NCBI GenBank assembly: GCA_947167565.1
Contig: CAMVIN010000008.1
Location: 1 to 35,859 of the forward strand
Direction: 5' to 3'
Origin: an uncultured Clostridia bacterium
GTDB lineage: Bacteria; Bacillota; Clostridia; Lachnospirales; Lachnospiraceae
DNA length: 35,859 nucleotides
The translations under genes were made by a program, and so were the position numbers. The notes under the pieces are model-generated. The model was not told where the DNA came from, searched no databases, and saw nothing but the letters and a program-made list of their open reading frames with translations. Positions 16,090-25,528 of the stretch are shown in pieces; the first letter of the stretch is position 1, and each line of letters opens with the position of its first letter.

Positions 16090-17754
16090 ATGGAGTGCAG
16101 GGAAATTATTTACGAAGAGAATGTGTTGAGTTATATTATAGGAAATTACATAAGTGAAGAGTATCTGACAGATTTATATGAACCGGATTGTTTTATCCCC
16201 TTTGATGCCAATCAGGCAGTTGTCTTTCGAACTGTTGATTCGGTGGAGAGTGTGGAGATTGAACGATTCGGTTTTTCTGCAATTCCCAATGTCTACGGCT
16301 TGATGAGTGTTGAGGCGCTGGAGGCGAGCGGGGTTCTCCGCATACGCCGGCAGCCGTTTTTGGATTTGTTTGGTCAAGGAGTATTGATTGGTTTTGTGGA
16401 TACGGGAATTGACTACGGACATGAGGCGTTCCGCAATGCAGATGGAACGACGCGTATTGTCTCTATCTGGGATCAGACGGTGCAGGAGGGGGCCGGGCCG
16501 CAACCCTTTTTTTATGGGGCGGAATATACGAGAGAGCGGATTGATGAGGCACTATTGAGTGAAAATCCATCCGAAATTGTTCCGCAGCAGGACGAGGTGG
16601 GACATGGGACTTTTCTTGCCGGGATTGCCGCCGGAAACGAAAAGCGGGAGAGGGAGTTTGGCGGTGTTGCGCCATTGGCGGAACTGGTCATCGTAAAATG
16701 CAAGCCGGCAAAGGCGGCATACCGGAATTATTACGGAATCAGAGCGGATGTTCCTGCCTTTCAGGAGGATGATGTGATGGCGGGCGTGACATACTTATTG
16801 GAAGTGGCAAGGCGCGAATTAAAACCGATTGTCATCTGTGTCGGAATGGGGACGAGCATGGGAAGTCACAGAGGTGCCTCCAATCTTTCTGTGTTCATGG
16901 ACCGCTATGCGACCTATCAGGGAGTCGGGATGTTTACCTGTGCGGGCAATGAAGGGAACGCCAGACATCATCACCATATTCAGAAGCAGGAAGATACAAT
17001 TAGTATCAATGTGGAGCAGAACATAAGCGGATTTATGGCACAGCTCTGGTGGCAGACGCCGGGGAATCTCATGATAGACATTACAGCGCCCGGCGGCGAG
17101 GAGGTAGAGGGAATACGTGCTGTGTCCGGAGGGCGTTTTCAGCATCGCTTTATTCAGGAAAATACGACAGTGGAATTGTTTTTCGGTGTGTCACAGGAAA
17201 TTACGAGAGAACAGGTCGTGGTGTTTCGGTTTCTGCTTCCCAAAACCGGCCTGTGGAAAATCCGAACCCGTTTTGATTATGAGAACCCCGATTTTCACAT
17301 CTGGCTTCCGATTCGGCAGTTTTTGGAGGCAGACGTCTTTTTTCTCACGCCGGATCCCAACACGACGATCACCAATCCGGGAACCGGGGAAAATGTTGTG
17401 ACAGTGTCGGCGTATGATTCCATGACCGATTCCCTGTATCTGCGCTCGGGGCGCGGATTTTCCATGGAGGGAGCAGTTAAACCCGAGGTGGCAGCGCCTG
17501 GAGTAGAGTTGGTCGGCACCTATCCGGGCAACCGCTATGGCACAATGTCCGGCACCAGTGTGTCGGCTGCTCTTGCGACAGGAATCGGAGCTCTTTTTAT
17601 GGAGTCCCTGTTTGATATCGGGATGACCGGGGCAACGGGGCTTACCATCAGTGAGATGTTTATCCGGGGAGCTGTTCCGAGAGGAATGCCGAGACCGAAT
17701 GCTGAGTGGGGCTATGGGATGGTGGATGCCTATGCCAGTTTAACGATGGAGTGA
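16090..17754 (+). CDS. S8 family (subtilisin-like) serine peptidase
   Basis: A 554-residue subtilase without signal peptide or membrane helix, so probably cytoplasmic or spore-associated. The triad is complete: Asp104 (GFVDTGIDYGH), His172 (DEVGHGTFLAG) and Ser490 (MSGTSVSAA), with the oxyanion Asn in TCAGNEGN. A long insert (about 300-450) between the Asn and Ser regions forms a beta-rich domain, as in the Csp-like proteases of clostridia; CspB of that group activates a germination hydrolase, but I cannot assign that role here. I take ATG 16090 because family-like sequence begins there; the frame is open to a TTG at 16018 and no clear ribosome site supports either. An inverted repeat after the stop may terminate it. 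Confidence 0.9.
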   Translation: MECREIIYEENVLSYIIGNYISEEYLTDLYEPDCFIPFDANQAVVFRTVDSVESVEIERFGFSAIPNVYGLMSVEALEASGVLRIRRQPFLDLFGQGVLIGFVDTGIDYGHEAFRNADGTTRIVSIWDQTVQEGAGPQPFFYGAEYTRERIDEALLSENPSEIVPQQDEVGHGTFLAGIAAGNEKREREFGGVAPLAELVIVKCKPAKAAYRNYYGIRADVPAFQEDDVMAGVTYLLEVARRELKPIVICVGMGTSMGSHRGASNLSVFMDRYATYQGVGMFTCAGNEGNARHHHHIQKQEDTISINVEQNISGFMAQLWWQTPGNLMIDITAPGGEEVEGIRAVSGGRFQHRFIQENTTVELFFGVSQEITREQVVVFRFLLPKTGLWKIRTRFDYENPDFHIWLPIRQFLEADVFFLTPDPNTTITNPGTGENVVTVSAYDSMTDSLYLRSGRGFSMEGAVKPEVAAPGVELVGTYPGNRYGTMSGTSVSAALATGIGALFMESLFDIGMTGATGLTISEMFIRGAVPRGMPRPNAEWGYGMVDAYASLTME

Positions 17755-17778
17755 GCGGTAATAGGGACAAAGAGAGCC

Positions 17779-17807
17779 TTGTCAATCTCCTGAAATTATT
17801 GTATAAT
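17779..17807 (+). promoter_or_regulatory. Sigma-A promoter for hisC
   Basis: TTGTCA (17779-17784), a 17-bp spacer and a perfect TATAAT (17802-17807) lie upstream of hisC. The -10 element sits inside the loop of an inverted repeat that spans 17782-17820. Confidence 0.8.
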
Positions 17808-17820
17808 TTTAGGAGATTGA
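17782..17820. promoter_or_regulatory. 10-bp inverted repeat bracketing the hisC -10 element
   Basis: TCAATCTCCT (17782-17791) and AGGAGATTGA (17811-17820) are perfect complements 19 bp apart. The repeat overlaps the -35 and encloses the -10, so it could be a repressor site. Followed by TTTTAT, it could instead, or also, terminate the upstream subtilase transcript. Confidence 0.6.
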
Positions 17821-17843
17821 TTTTATAGTTGGAGGAAGTTATT

Positions 17844-18905
17844 GTGAAGTCTTGGGAGCAGAATATACGAAAGGTTGAACCCTATGTACCGGGGGAGCAG
17901 CCACAGGAACAAAATATAATAAAACTCAACACCAATGAGAACCCTTACCCGCCATCACCGGGGGTGTACGAGGTTCAGAAGAGCATTGATGTCAACCGGT
18001 TTGCACTCTATCCGGATCCGTCAGCGGGGAAATTGGTGAGAAAATTAGAACAGTATTACGGTCTGGAAGAAGGGCAGGTATTTGTCGGTGTCGGCTCGGA
18101 TGATGTGCTGTCGATGGCATTTCTGACCTTTTTCAATTCCGATAAGCCGATTTTATTTCCGGATATTACATATTCTTTTTATCCGGTCTGGGCAGATGTT
18201 TACCGGATACCGTATGAGTGCCCGCCGTTGGATGAGAATTTTCATATCCGACCGGAAGATTATAAAAGAGAGAATGGCGGTGTTGTGATTGCCAATCCGA
18301 ATGCGCCTACCTCCATCGGGATGGGACTTCAAGAAATCGAAGAGATTATTAAGGCCAATCAGGATGTCATTGTCATTGTCGATGAGGCCTATGTGGACTT
18401 TGGGGGAGAGACGGCTCTGCCGCTCCTTGAAAAATATGAGAATCTGCTTGTCATCCGCACCTATTCCAAATCCCGCTCTCTCGCCGGTATGAGAATCGGG
18501 TTTGCCATGGGGAATAAGCGGCTGATACGGGCGATGATGGATGTGAAGGAGTCTATTAATTCCTATACGATGACGCAAGAATCTATTGAGATAGGGGCAG
18601 CGTCGCTGGAGGACGAGGACTATTTTCAGGAAAATCTTCAAAAAGTGATAGCGACCAGACAGCGCTGTAAGTCAGAATTGGAAAAGAGAGGGTTTTTTGT
18701 ACTTGATTCCCGGACCAATTTTCTTTTTGCCAGACATGAGACAGTATCTGGTGAGATCTTGTTTGAAGAATTGAGAAAGAAAAAAATATATGTGAGACAT
18801 TTTGGGGGAGAGCGCATTAAGGAGTATCTTAGAATTACAATAGGAACAGATGAGCAGATGAATCAGTTCCTTTGTGCGATAGATGAAATAATTGAAAGCC
18901 TATAA
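17844..18905 (+). CDS. hisC: Histidinol-phosphate aminotransferase
   Basis: A 353-residue PLP-dependent class I/II aminotransferase that converts imidazole-acetol phosphate and glutamate to histidinol phosphate in histidine synthesis. Visible: the N-terminal [12 protein letters not shown] motif, the Asp-Tyr PLP contact region ([11 protein letters not shown]) and the PLP lysine in [14 protein letters not shown], and the C-terminal arginine in YLRITIG. I chose GTG 17844 because GGAGGAAG lies 6 bases before it; the frame is open to a TTG at 17829 that would include the ribosome site itself. It stands apart from any other his gene and is followed after 22 bp by a chemoreceptor gene. Some members act on aromatic amino acids, so substrate range is not fully certain. 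Confidence 0.92.
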   Translation: MKSWEQNIRKVEPYVPGEQPQEQNIIKLNTNENPYPPSPGVYEVQKSIDVNRFALYPDPSAGKLVRKLEQYYGLEEGQVFVGVGSDDVLSMAFLTFFNSDKPILFPDITYSFYPVWADVYRIPYECPPLDENFHIRPEDYKRENGGVVIANPNAPTSIGMGLQEIEEIIKANQDVIVIVDEAYVDFGGETALPLLEKYENLLVIRTYSKSRSLAGMRIGFAMGNKRLIRAMMDVKESINSYTMTQESIEIGAASLEDEDYFQENLQKVIATRQRCKSELEKRGFFVLDSRTNFLFARHETVSGEILFEELRKKKIYVRHFGGERIKEYLRITIGTDEQMNQFLCAIDEIIESL

Positions 18906-18927
18906 TTATGAGTCAAGGAGGAATATA

Positions 18928-20637
18928 ATGAGAGTCCGAAAAATATCTATCAGCGTAAAAATTATTATTGCAATGGCGATAATACTGCTTTTATCAGATG
19001 CTATTCTTGGCGTGGTCTTGTATAACCGCTCCAAATCAGCGATGATGGAACAGATTCGCACCAATGCTATGAATGTAGCGCAATGTGCGGCAGCATCAGT
19101 TGATGGCAACGCGATTTCAAAGGTTCAGTCCGGCGATGATGGCAGCAGCAGTGACTATCAGGCAGTGTTAGAAGCTCTCACACTTTTTCTGGAAAATGGC
19201 GGTGTGGAATATGTCTATACAGTTCGTAAGGAAGACGGAAAGAATGTTTTTGTTGTTGACTCCGATCCGGAAGAGCCGGGAATGCCGGGAGATGATTTCG
19301 GAGATGATTCAGAAGAGATTGATTCTGCATATGCCGGAAATACAGTGGCGGGTGCACCGTATACGGATGAATGGGGAACACATATCAGTGCGTACAGCCC
19401 GATTTATGCAGACAATTCTGTGGTTGCCCTCGCGGTTGTCGATGTCAGTGTTGCCTATGCTAATCAGAAGACAACAGCGTTGTTGATTACTATTATCATT
19501 GTCTGTGTGATTTTGTTTGCTGTAGGTATTTTTATTTCGCTCGCTTTGGGGCTTTCTATTCGCCGGGGATTTGGCTCTCTGAATCAGAAAGTTGTAGATC
19601 TTACTGACGGTTCGGGAGATTTGCGGAAAGAGATTGAAATTCACAGTGGCGATGAGTTAGAAGTGATTGCCGGTAACATGAATTTGTTTATCAGACAGAT
19701 TCGTGAATTGGTGCAGAACGTGGCGTCTACTTCATCCGATATAGTCAATGCGGGCAGTGAACTCTACGAGACTTTGGATCATAATTCCCAGTCCATCTAT
19801 TCTATGAATGATAACATTAATACAATTAGCGCCAACATGGAGGAGTGCAGTTCTACGAGTGAGAGTGCTAGTGAAAACCTGAGTATGGCGGCAGAGGAAG
19901 TGGGAAATTTTGCTGCTAAGGTGGATGAAATTGCAGATATGGTAAATGTAGAAAATGAGCGTGCCGCAAAAGCGGAGAAACTTGCCGACAATCATAAAGA
20001 ACTTGCTATGAAGAAGATTGAGCAGATTCACAAAGATATGGCAGTTGCGATAGAAGGTGCGAAAAAGATTAAGGCAGTTAATGAGATTGCCACTCAGATT
20101 TCTGATATTGCGGAGCAGACAGAAATGCTCAGTCTCAATGCTCAGATTGAGGCGGCGAGAGCCGGTGAACAGGGACGGGGGTTTGCCGTTGTTGCCACAG
20201 AGGTATCGCGTCTGAGCAGTTATATTGGAGAGTCTGTGCAGGAAATCGAGACAATCAGCAAGGAGACAACGCGTTCTGTGGATTCTCTGCTTTCCTTGAC
20301 AGATGAGATGAATGTTTTTATGAGTGAGCAGGTTGCGGAAGATTATAATGCATTTCTCGAATTGGGGAGGCAGTATGGAACTTCTACAAAAGAGTTGCAG
20401 GAAAGTATGTCAACCTTGAAAGTTCAGGGAGATGATATGGCTGTTCGCGTCAAAGAGGTAGATATTAATATTAAGGAAATAACTCAGGCAATGAATGACA
20501 GCACTAGTCAGGTTGGAAGAATGAGTGATGTCAGCCGGGATATGGTGAGCAGTATGGATCATCTGCAGGAGATTTCCAATCAGAACACGATTGAGTCTGA
20601 ATCTCTTCACAAACAGGTGGAGAAGTATCGCTGTTAG
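18928..20637 (+). CDS. Methyl-accepting chemotaxis protein
   Basis: A 569-residue chemoreceptor. It has one transmembrane helix near residues 8-30, an extracellular sensor domain of about 150 residues (Cache-like in size, containing a Pro/Asp-rich [12 protein letters not shown] loop), a second helix near 184-208, a HAMP-like linker, and a long coiled coil whose hairpin tip reads [28 protein letters not shown], slightly altered from the common LLALNAAIEAARA form. The tip binds CheA/CheW and controls flagellar or other motility; the ligand is unknown. The start is fixed by AAGGAGGAATATA directly before the ATG. It follows hisC by 22 bp and probably shares its promoter. No chemotaxis genes lie nearby. 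Confidence 0.93.
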   Translation: MRVRKISISVKIIIAMAIILLLSDAILGVVLYNRSKSAMMEQIRTNAMNVAQCAAASVDGNAISKVQSGDDGSSSDYQAVLEALTLFLENGGVEYVYTVRKEDGKNVFVVDSDPEEPGMPGDDFGDDSEEIDSAYAGNTVAGAPYTDEWGTHISAYSPIYADNSVVALAVVDVSVAYANQKTTALLITIIIVCVILFAVGIFISLALGLSIRRGFGSLNQKVVDLTDGSGDLRKEIEIHSGDELEVIAGNMNLFIRQIRELVQNVASTSSDIVNAGSELYETLDHNSQSIYSMNDNINTISANMEECSSTSESASENLSMAAEEVGNFAAKVDEIADMVNVENERAAKAEKLADNHKELAMKKIEQIHKDMAVAIEGAKKIKAVNEIATQISDIAEQTEMLSLNAQIEAARAGEQGRGFAVVATEVSRLSSYIGESVQEIETISKETTRSVDSLLSLTDEMNVFMSEQVAEDYNAFLELGRQYGTSTKELQESMSTLKVQGDDMAVRVKEVDINIKEITQAMNDSTSQVGRMSDVSRDMVSSMDHLQEISNQNTIESESLHKQVEKYRC

Positions 20638-20663
20638 TAAATACCAGAGGTGAATCGTTAATA

Positions 20664-21767
20664 CTATAGAATTAGAATATTAGCGAGAGAGAGATCCTCA
20701 GCCAGATTATAAATGGTTCCGCTTTCCAGTCCGACGACAGTCGGGCGGAGAACGGAGCCCGTTTTGTTTTCTACGACTTTTGCCTCTTCGCCGTTGCTCA
20801 ACTGTACAATAGAATCAACCGGATAGAGGATGACCGTATCCAAAAATGTGCGCATGGCAGTAATGTCCAGTTCTTCTGTCATGGACATAATGAGTTCTAC
20901 AGCGTTTCGCTGGGTAAAAGGTTTTTTGTAGGGACGTTCTGTGACAAGGGCATCATACACGTCGCTGACAGAGAGTATTTTGGCATAAGGGTGAATTTTA
21001 TCACTCTTTACACCGAGAGGATATCCTTTGCCGTTCATCTTTTCATGATGCTGGAGAACAGCGAGAGAAATTGCGCCTTTAAATTCTTCTTTATTCTTCA
21101 GAATATTGTAACCAAATTCGGAATGTTTCTTCATGATAGCAAATTCATTGTCGTCTAAACGCCCCGGCTTATTCAGAATACCGAGAGGAATTTTGGATTT
21201 GCCCATGTCGTGAAGGAGACCGGCAATGCCGATGTTGTATACATCCTGTTTGCTCATTCCCTGACGTTTGGCAATAATCATAGACATTGTGGCAACGTCA
21301 ACACTGTGTTTGAAGGTGTATTCGTCACTGGTTTTGAGTGTGCTGATATCTACGGCAAGCGCACTGTTGTCGTCGATTGCTTTCATGAGATCTGAAGTAA
21401 TCTGAGAGGAGGTGCTGGCAAATTCCGGTGATTCGGAATTGCTATATAGATATTGGATTCCCGCAGAGATGCGTTTCTTAACGCTGGCGGACAACTGTAC
21501 TTTGACAGGATCTTCTACGCGGGCTTTTTCAATATTGTGGCGCACTAAAGGAGAGAGAGGCCTTTCCGGTTCATTTTTCTTTGTTTCGTCCTCTCCGTCC
21601 CCAATATAGACAGCGCGAATTCCGCGCTTTTTAATTCCTTCGATGACATATTCATCTAAAATTGTGCCGCGCCCGACTAAGGTGCGATCCATGCGGTCCA
21701 TAATTGCCTGGTCAATCCGCATCCCCGGCTTTAACTGACGCACACTGATAAGCTGTCTTTTTGCCAC
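20664..21767 (-). CDS. HD-GYP domain protein, probable cyclic-di-GMP phosphodiesterase
   Basis: A 367-residue cytoplasmic protein. Residues 1-120 form a DUF3391-like N-terminal segment (LKPGMRIDQAI, GRGTILDEYVIEGIKKRG); about 150-310 is an HD-GYP domain with HSVDVATMS, the metal pair in LLHDMGK, HSEFGYNIL, HHEKMNGKGYP and SVSDVYDALVTERPYKK. All catalytic residues that I know for the family are present. Such enzymes split cyclic-di-GMP and so favour motility over matrix production. GTG at 21767 follows CAGGAGG by 6 bases. It converges on the chemoreceptor gene and diverges from the polysaccharide genes, both of which are processes commonly controlled by this messenger. Confidence 0.93.
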   Translation of the reverse strand: MAKRQLISVRQLKPGMRIDQAIMDRMDRTLVGRGTILDEYVIEGIKKRGIRAVYIGDGEDETKKNEPERPLSPLVRHNIEKARVEDPVKVQLSASVKKRISAGIQYLYSNSESPEFASTSSQITSDLMKAIDDNSALAVDISTLKTSDEYTFKHSVDVATMSMIIAKRQGMSKQDVYNIGIAGLLHDMGKSKIPLGILNKPGRLDDNEFAIMKKHSEFGYNILKNKEEFKGAISLAVLQHHEKMNGKGYPLGVKSDKIHPYAKILSVSDVYDALVTERPYKKPFTQRNAVELIMSMTEELDITAMRTFLDTVILYPVDSIVQLSNGEEAKVVENKTGSVLRPTVVGLESGTIYNLAEDLSLANILIL

Positions 21768-21805
21768 AATTTTCCTCCTGTTATTTCCCCATAACCTTGT
21801 CTTAT

Positions 21806-21834
21806 ATTATATATGAATTATGAAAATTAAGCAA
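21806..21834 (-). promoter_or_regulatory. Sigma-A promoter for the HD-GYP gene
   Basis: On the minus strand TTGCTT (21829-21834), a 17-bp spacer and a perfect TATAAT (21806-21811). The -35 lies only 5 bp from the -35 of the divergent promoter at 21840, so the two probably compete or share control. Confidence 0.75.
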
Positions 21835-21839
21835 TAAAA

Positions 21840-21868
21840 TTGACGGTTTTTTTTCATTGTGTTATAAT
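21840..21868 (+). promoter_or_regulatory. Sigma-A promoter for polysaccharide genes
   Basis: TTGACG (21840-21845), a 17-bp spacer and a perfect TATAAT (21863-21868) precede the O-antigen polymerase/ligase-like gene. Confidence 0.82.
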
Positions 21869-21902
21869 CTTCGGAGATTATCAGAAAGATTGGAGAGGAA
21901 AA

Positions 21903-23297
21903 ATGAACAAAAAGGCGCGAATTGCGGTTATGATATACATGGTTTATCTCACAATTTATCTGCTGGGAAACCGGATCGGTATCTTCATGACCGGCTTTGA
22001 CATGATTTCAGATTGGGTTTATGGAGTAACTCATGTGATTGAATCTTACCGGATTATGATGGTGGGCGGACTGTTGATGGCGGGGTATCTTGTGTTTTGC
22101 GCGAGAAAGACACTGGTGCGCATGGATACCGTGATTCTTGGCGTATACATGCTTGCTTTGATGCTCAGCGTGGTTGCTAACCGGGATTTGGGATTCAGTG
22201 AGAATTTTATGGAGTCTGCCAAAATCGGCATGGTGATTGTTGATTTTTACCTCCTTGCAAGAATATGTGGAAAAAAAGACTGGTATTATATTATCAAAAG
22301 GGTTCTCTTTTGGGCGTGCTACATATGGGATATTGGCTGTCTCATTTCCATGGGGATGTATCTTTTCAATTATAAAGGGTACTACTATTTTTCCGGGTTT
22401 AACCGGCCGAGCAGACAGGGGATTATGTCAGGAAGATTATTCGGTATTTTCTCCGATCCGAACTATGCGGCATTTATTTCATTTCTGTTAATAGGAGGAA
22501 TTCTGTACCTCTATCACAGAGTGAGACCCAAATGGCTGCGCATATATCTTTTGATCAGCGGTGTAATTCAGGCATGTTATATTGTGCTGGCGGTTTCGCG
22601 CTCCACCTATGTTACTATTTTCTGTACTCTGGTTTTGGTATTTGTATTCAATGCCTATCGGATGAAAGAAAAATTTATTTCGTGGGATGCGATAAAATAC
22701 ATGGTAACGAGAATACTTGCCGGAATCGCGATTCTGGTTGCCACCTATTTTGTGATTTTGTTTGCGTTTCAGGGGTTGGGATATGTCATTACACCAAACA
22801 GAGATGTAGAGACAGAATTTGAAAGAGATGATGTGTCGGAGGATAATATTTCCAACAGCCGGTTCCGTATCTGGATGGATTATCTGGAGCTCTGTAAGGA
22901 CAGACCGGTCACAGGATTTTCTGCGAGAGGCGCATTGACCTATGCGCAGAAACTGGATGCTCACTCCTATCTGTCAAATCGGCAGTACAATACCCACAAT
23001 ATGTATTTGCTTGTGCTGGTTCAGACGGGACTGCTCGGCGTGTTAACGATGGTTTGCTTTTTCGGCTATTTGCTATGGCAGACAATTCTGGTCCTTAGAA
23101 AGAAAAAATATACAAAATTGTTTTTACTTAGTCTGTTCTGGACTGTGACGGGATTTGTGTTCTACTTCTTTAACGTAGGAGTATTTACCTCGTACCGTTT
23201 TGAGACGATGTTGTTTTGGTGCGCACTTGGATTTATAGGTGAGTTTTGTTATGAAAAGAACGGGAAAAAAAGTATCGGTCATCGTGCCGGTGTATGA
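21903..23297 (+). CDS. O-antigen ligase/polymerase (Wzy/WaaL-like) membrane protein
   Basis: A 464-residue protein with about ten to twelve hydrophobic helices and one larger external loop (about 300-370) between the later helices, the layout of Wzy polymerases and WaaL-type ligases. The segment around YPPILGVYM-like helices is not diagnostic, but SGRLFGIFSDPNYAAFISFLL and, in the loop, the SRFRIWMDYLELCKDRPVTGFSARG plus the His in NTHNMYLLVLVQTGLLG are typical of the O-antigen ligase domain. It would polymerise or attach polysaccharide repeat units on the outer face of the membrane. ATG 21903 follows GGAGAGGAAAA. The next gene starts 47 bp before its end, so the two are translationally linked. 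Confidence 0.85.
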   Translation: MNKKARIAVMIYMVYLTIYLLGNRIGIFMTGFDMISDWVYGVTHVIESYRIMMVGGLLMAGYLVFCARKTLVRMDTVILGVYMLALMLSVVANRDLGFSENFMESAKIGMVIVDFYLLARICGKKDWYYIIKRVLFWACYIWDIGCLISMGMYLFNYKGYYYFSGFNRPSRQGIMSGRLFGIFSDPNYAAFISFLLIGGILYLYHRVRPKWLRIYLLISGVIQACYIVLAVSRSTYVTIFCTLVLVFVFNAYRMKEKFISWDAIKYMVTRILAGIAILVATYFVILFAFQGLGYVITPNRDVETEFERDDVSEDNISNSRFRIWMDYLELCKDRPVTGFSARGALTYAQKLDAHSYLSNRQYNTHNMYLLVLVQTGLLGVLTMVCFFGYLLWQTILVLRKKKYTKLFLLSLFWTVTGFVFYFFNVGVFTSYRFETMLFWCALGFIGEFCYEKNGKKSIGHRAGV

Positions 23298-24213
23298 TTG
23301 TGAAAAATATCTGGATGGTTGTATCCGCAGTATTCTGGCTCAAACTTATGATAATCTTGAAGTGCTGCTGATTGATGACGGAGCAACAGATGACAGTGGC
23401 ACCGTCTGTGAGCGCTATCAGGGGGATGAGAGGGTAAGAGTCTGGCACCGGGAGAATTCCGGAGTCAGTGCTACAAGAAATTTTGGCATCGCTGAAGCCA
23501 CAGGGGAGTATCTGGTTTTTGTGGACAGTGATGATACGATAGAGCCGGATATGGTTTCTTCGCTTGTAAATAATATAGAGAAGAATCAGGCGGACTGTGC
23601 CGTGTGTGGGATGATTTATGATTACGCTGATGGGCACAGCCGGAATTATCCCGAGGAACCGGTTTGTTTTGAGACAGACGGGCGGGGCGCAATCCGGGAG
23701 ATTCTTCTCGACCGGATTACCATGGCGGGACCGGTCTGCAAGATTTTTCGCAGGGAGTCAGTTCCGACAAATGTATTTCCGGCAGATATCACGCTGGCAG
23801 AAGATGCTATTGCCATGATTACAATTTTGATGAAAATGCAGACCGTTATATTTGACATGAAGCCATTTTATCACTATAACAGGCGCGAGGGAAGTCTGAC
23901 AACCTCTTCCTATTCGAAGCGTGATTTTGATGTGATTATTGCCTATGAGAGAATTGCGGAACTGCTGCGTGATTTTCATTTGGAGAGAGAAGTGGAATTT
24001 CGGCAGATTGTTGCGCACTTTCGCGTCTATGATAAATTCGTCCGTGACTGCGGTGTGGGCAAGGGCAAAAAAGAAGAACAGTACCGGTGGTTTGCGGAGC
24101 ATTTTTCGGATATCCTGCGCAATCCCTATGTGGGGCGAAACAGAAAGATAGCCACATTTTTTTTGAGAATTCATCCGGCACTCTATCAAAAAATCATTGT
24201 TGTGAGGTCTTAA
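23251..24213 (+). CDS. Family 2 glycosyltransferase
   Basis: A 320-residue GT-A glycosyltransferase that adds a sugar from a nucleotide donor to a lipid-linked glycan. The N-terminus shows VSVIVPVYDCEKYLDGCIRSIL, the region LLIDDGATDDSG, NSGVSATRNFGI and the metal-binding VDSDDTIEPDMV. The acceptor half ends in an amphipathic basic helix near the C-terminus. The start overlaps the upstream gene by 47 bp; AGGTGAG precedes ATG 23251, and an in-frame GTG at 23239 is possible. The donor sugar cannot be read from the sequence. Confidence 0.92.
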   Translation: MKRTGKKVSVIVPVYDCEKYLDGCIRSILAQTYDNLEVLLIDDGATDDSGTVCERYQGDERVRVWHRENSGVSATRNFGIAEATGEYLVFVDSDDTIEPDMVSSLVNNIEKNQADCAVCGMIYDYADGHSRNYPEEPVCFETDGRGAIREILLDRITMAGPVCKIFRRESVPTNVFPADITLAEDAIAMITILMKMQTVIFDMKPFYHYNRREGSLTTSSYSKRDFDVIIAYERIAELLRDFHLEREVEFRQIVAHFRVYDKFVRDCGVGKGKKEEQYRWFAEHFSDILRNPYVGRNRKIATFFLRIHPALYQKIIVVRS

Positions 24214-24217
24214 TGCT

Positions 24218-25351
24218 ATGACATGGATAAAAAAACTGCTGTTATGTTTTTTCCGGCTGCTTCCCCTAAAAGACGATGTTATTTTGGAGAGTCATCCGGA
24301 TTTTTCTGATAACGCCGGTGCGGTATATCAATATCTTTTGAAAAACGGATTTAACAAAAGACACAGAATATACTGGCTGATTCGGGGAACTGTACCGGAA
24401 GAACTGCCACAGAATGTGTATGCTGTTCCGAGGGAGAGCAGTTCTTTTTCGCAAGAGATAAAAAGACTTCGGGTTCTTTATGGCTCCCGTTTTATTCTGG
24501 ATTCCAATTCTTATATCCAAAAGCGAAGAAAGGGGCAGGTGCGCTTTCATCTGGGGCACGGCATGCCGATTAAATATGTTCCGGAATATACCTGCCGGGA
24601 AGAAATTGGCGAGTGCGAGGCGTATTTAACACTGGGAAAATACTGGGATACGTTTTATACGGAAAAAGCGGGGCTGCCATCTGAGATTCTAAAACCGTTT
24701 GGGTATCCGAGAAATGATATTCTGGTAAAAAAGAGAAAAGAAAAAATTTCTGAGCGATTTATTATCTGGATGCCGACATATCGTCAGCATCGCAATCACC
24801 GCACACAGACGGATACAAAATATCCTTTTGGTATGCCGGAAATTGGAGATGAAAAGCAACTGCTCCGCCTCAATGATGTGCTGGGCGCGCAGGGGCTCAT
24901 GTTATATTTCAGACCTCATCCGGCGCAGGATTTGACAGTCTTTCAGTCAAGAGAACTCTCACATGTTGTAATTGCCAATGATGAGTATTTGAAAAAGAGA
25001 GGAGTTACTCTCTATGAACTTCTGGGATGCTCGACGGCTCTGATTACAGACTACTCTTCCGTCTATTTTGATTATCTTCTCACCGGTCAGCCGATTGGAC
25101 TCACGATGGGAGACAGGGAGGATTTTTTCAGGCATAACAGTTTAGCGTTTGATAATTTAGAGGAGCTTGGCGGTTATCGGATTGATTCCTTTGACATGTT
25201 GTTGGAATTTGTCAGGTTTGTCTGTAATTTTTCCGAAACAGAGAGGGTACAGTACAGGAATATAATGAAAAAATTCCATGATAATACGGATGGAAATTCT
25301 TCGTGTAAAGTTATTGATTTTTTGCGGGAAAACTATGGATTTGATAAATAG
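24218..25351 (+). CDS. CDP-glycerol glycerophosphotransferase-like protein
   Basis: A 377-residue protein of the TagB/TagF-like family (PF04464), which moves glycerol phosphate or a related polyol phosphate from a CDP donor to a wall or capsule polymer. Visible motifs: a hydrophobic/basic N-terminal anchor (WIKKLLLCFFRLLP), HLGHGMPIKY with the catalytic-type His, FGYPRNDIL, WMPTYRQHRNH, YFRPHPAQD and LITDYSSVYFDYLL. It follows the glycosyltransferase by 4 bp. Together with the preceding two genes it suggests a phosphopolyol-decorated surface polysaccharide; the exact polymer is inference. Confidence 0.9.
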   Translation: MTWIKKLLLCFFRLLPLKDDVILESHPDFSDNAGAVYQYLLKNGFNKRHRIYWLIRGTVPEELPQNVYAVPRESSSFSQEIKRLRVLYGSRFILDSNSYIQKRRKGQVRFHLGHGMPIKYVPEYTCREEIGECEAYLTLGKYWDTFYTEKAGLPSEILKPFGYPRNDILVKKRKEKISERFIIWMPTYRQHRNHRTQTDTKYPFGMPEIGDEKQLLRLNDVLGAQGLMLYFRPHPAQDLTVFQSRELSHVVIANDEYLKKRGVTLYELLGCSTALITDYSSVYFDYLLTGQPIGLTMGDREDFFRHNSLAFDNLEELGGYRIDSFDMLLEFVRFVCNFSETERVQYRNIMKKFHDNTDGNSSCKVIDFLRENYGFDK

Positions 25352-25406
25352 TGCCTTGTGGTGAAAAAAATTCATCTTTAAAATGAATAAAATTAACTAC
25401 TTTCTC

Positions 25407-25434
25407 TTTACTTTTTTCTATTCTGCGCTATAAT
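25407..25434 (+). promoter_or_regulatory. Sigma-A promoter for the por operon
   Basis: TTTACT (25407-25412), a 16-bp spacer and a perfect TATAAT (25429-25434) lie 95 bp before porG. They predict a leader of roughly 88 nt that includes the dyad at 25451-25476. Confidence 0.65.
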
Positions 25435-25450
25435 AGGTATTGTCAGTTGA

Positions 25451-25476
25451 GTTATTGATTGCTTTCTCTCAATAAC
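25451..25476 (+). promoter_or_regulatory. Dyad/hairpin in the por operon leader
   Basis: GTTATTGA (25451-25458) and TCAATAAC (25469-25476) are perfect complements around a 10-nt spacer, placed at about +10 to +35. It could be an operator, possibly for the LysR regulator at the operon end, or an mRNA hairpin. Confidence 0.5.
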
Positions 25477-25528
25477 GAACAACGTTGGATTATGATTATT
25501 TTGATAAAGAGAATAGGAGATTAGGAAA

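Noticed and set aside
25367-25392. ATTCAT/ATGAAT hairpin after the glycerophosphotransferase gene
   Set aside because: The stem is only six A/T-rich pairs and the T-run is on the wrong strand for the upstream gene.
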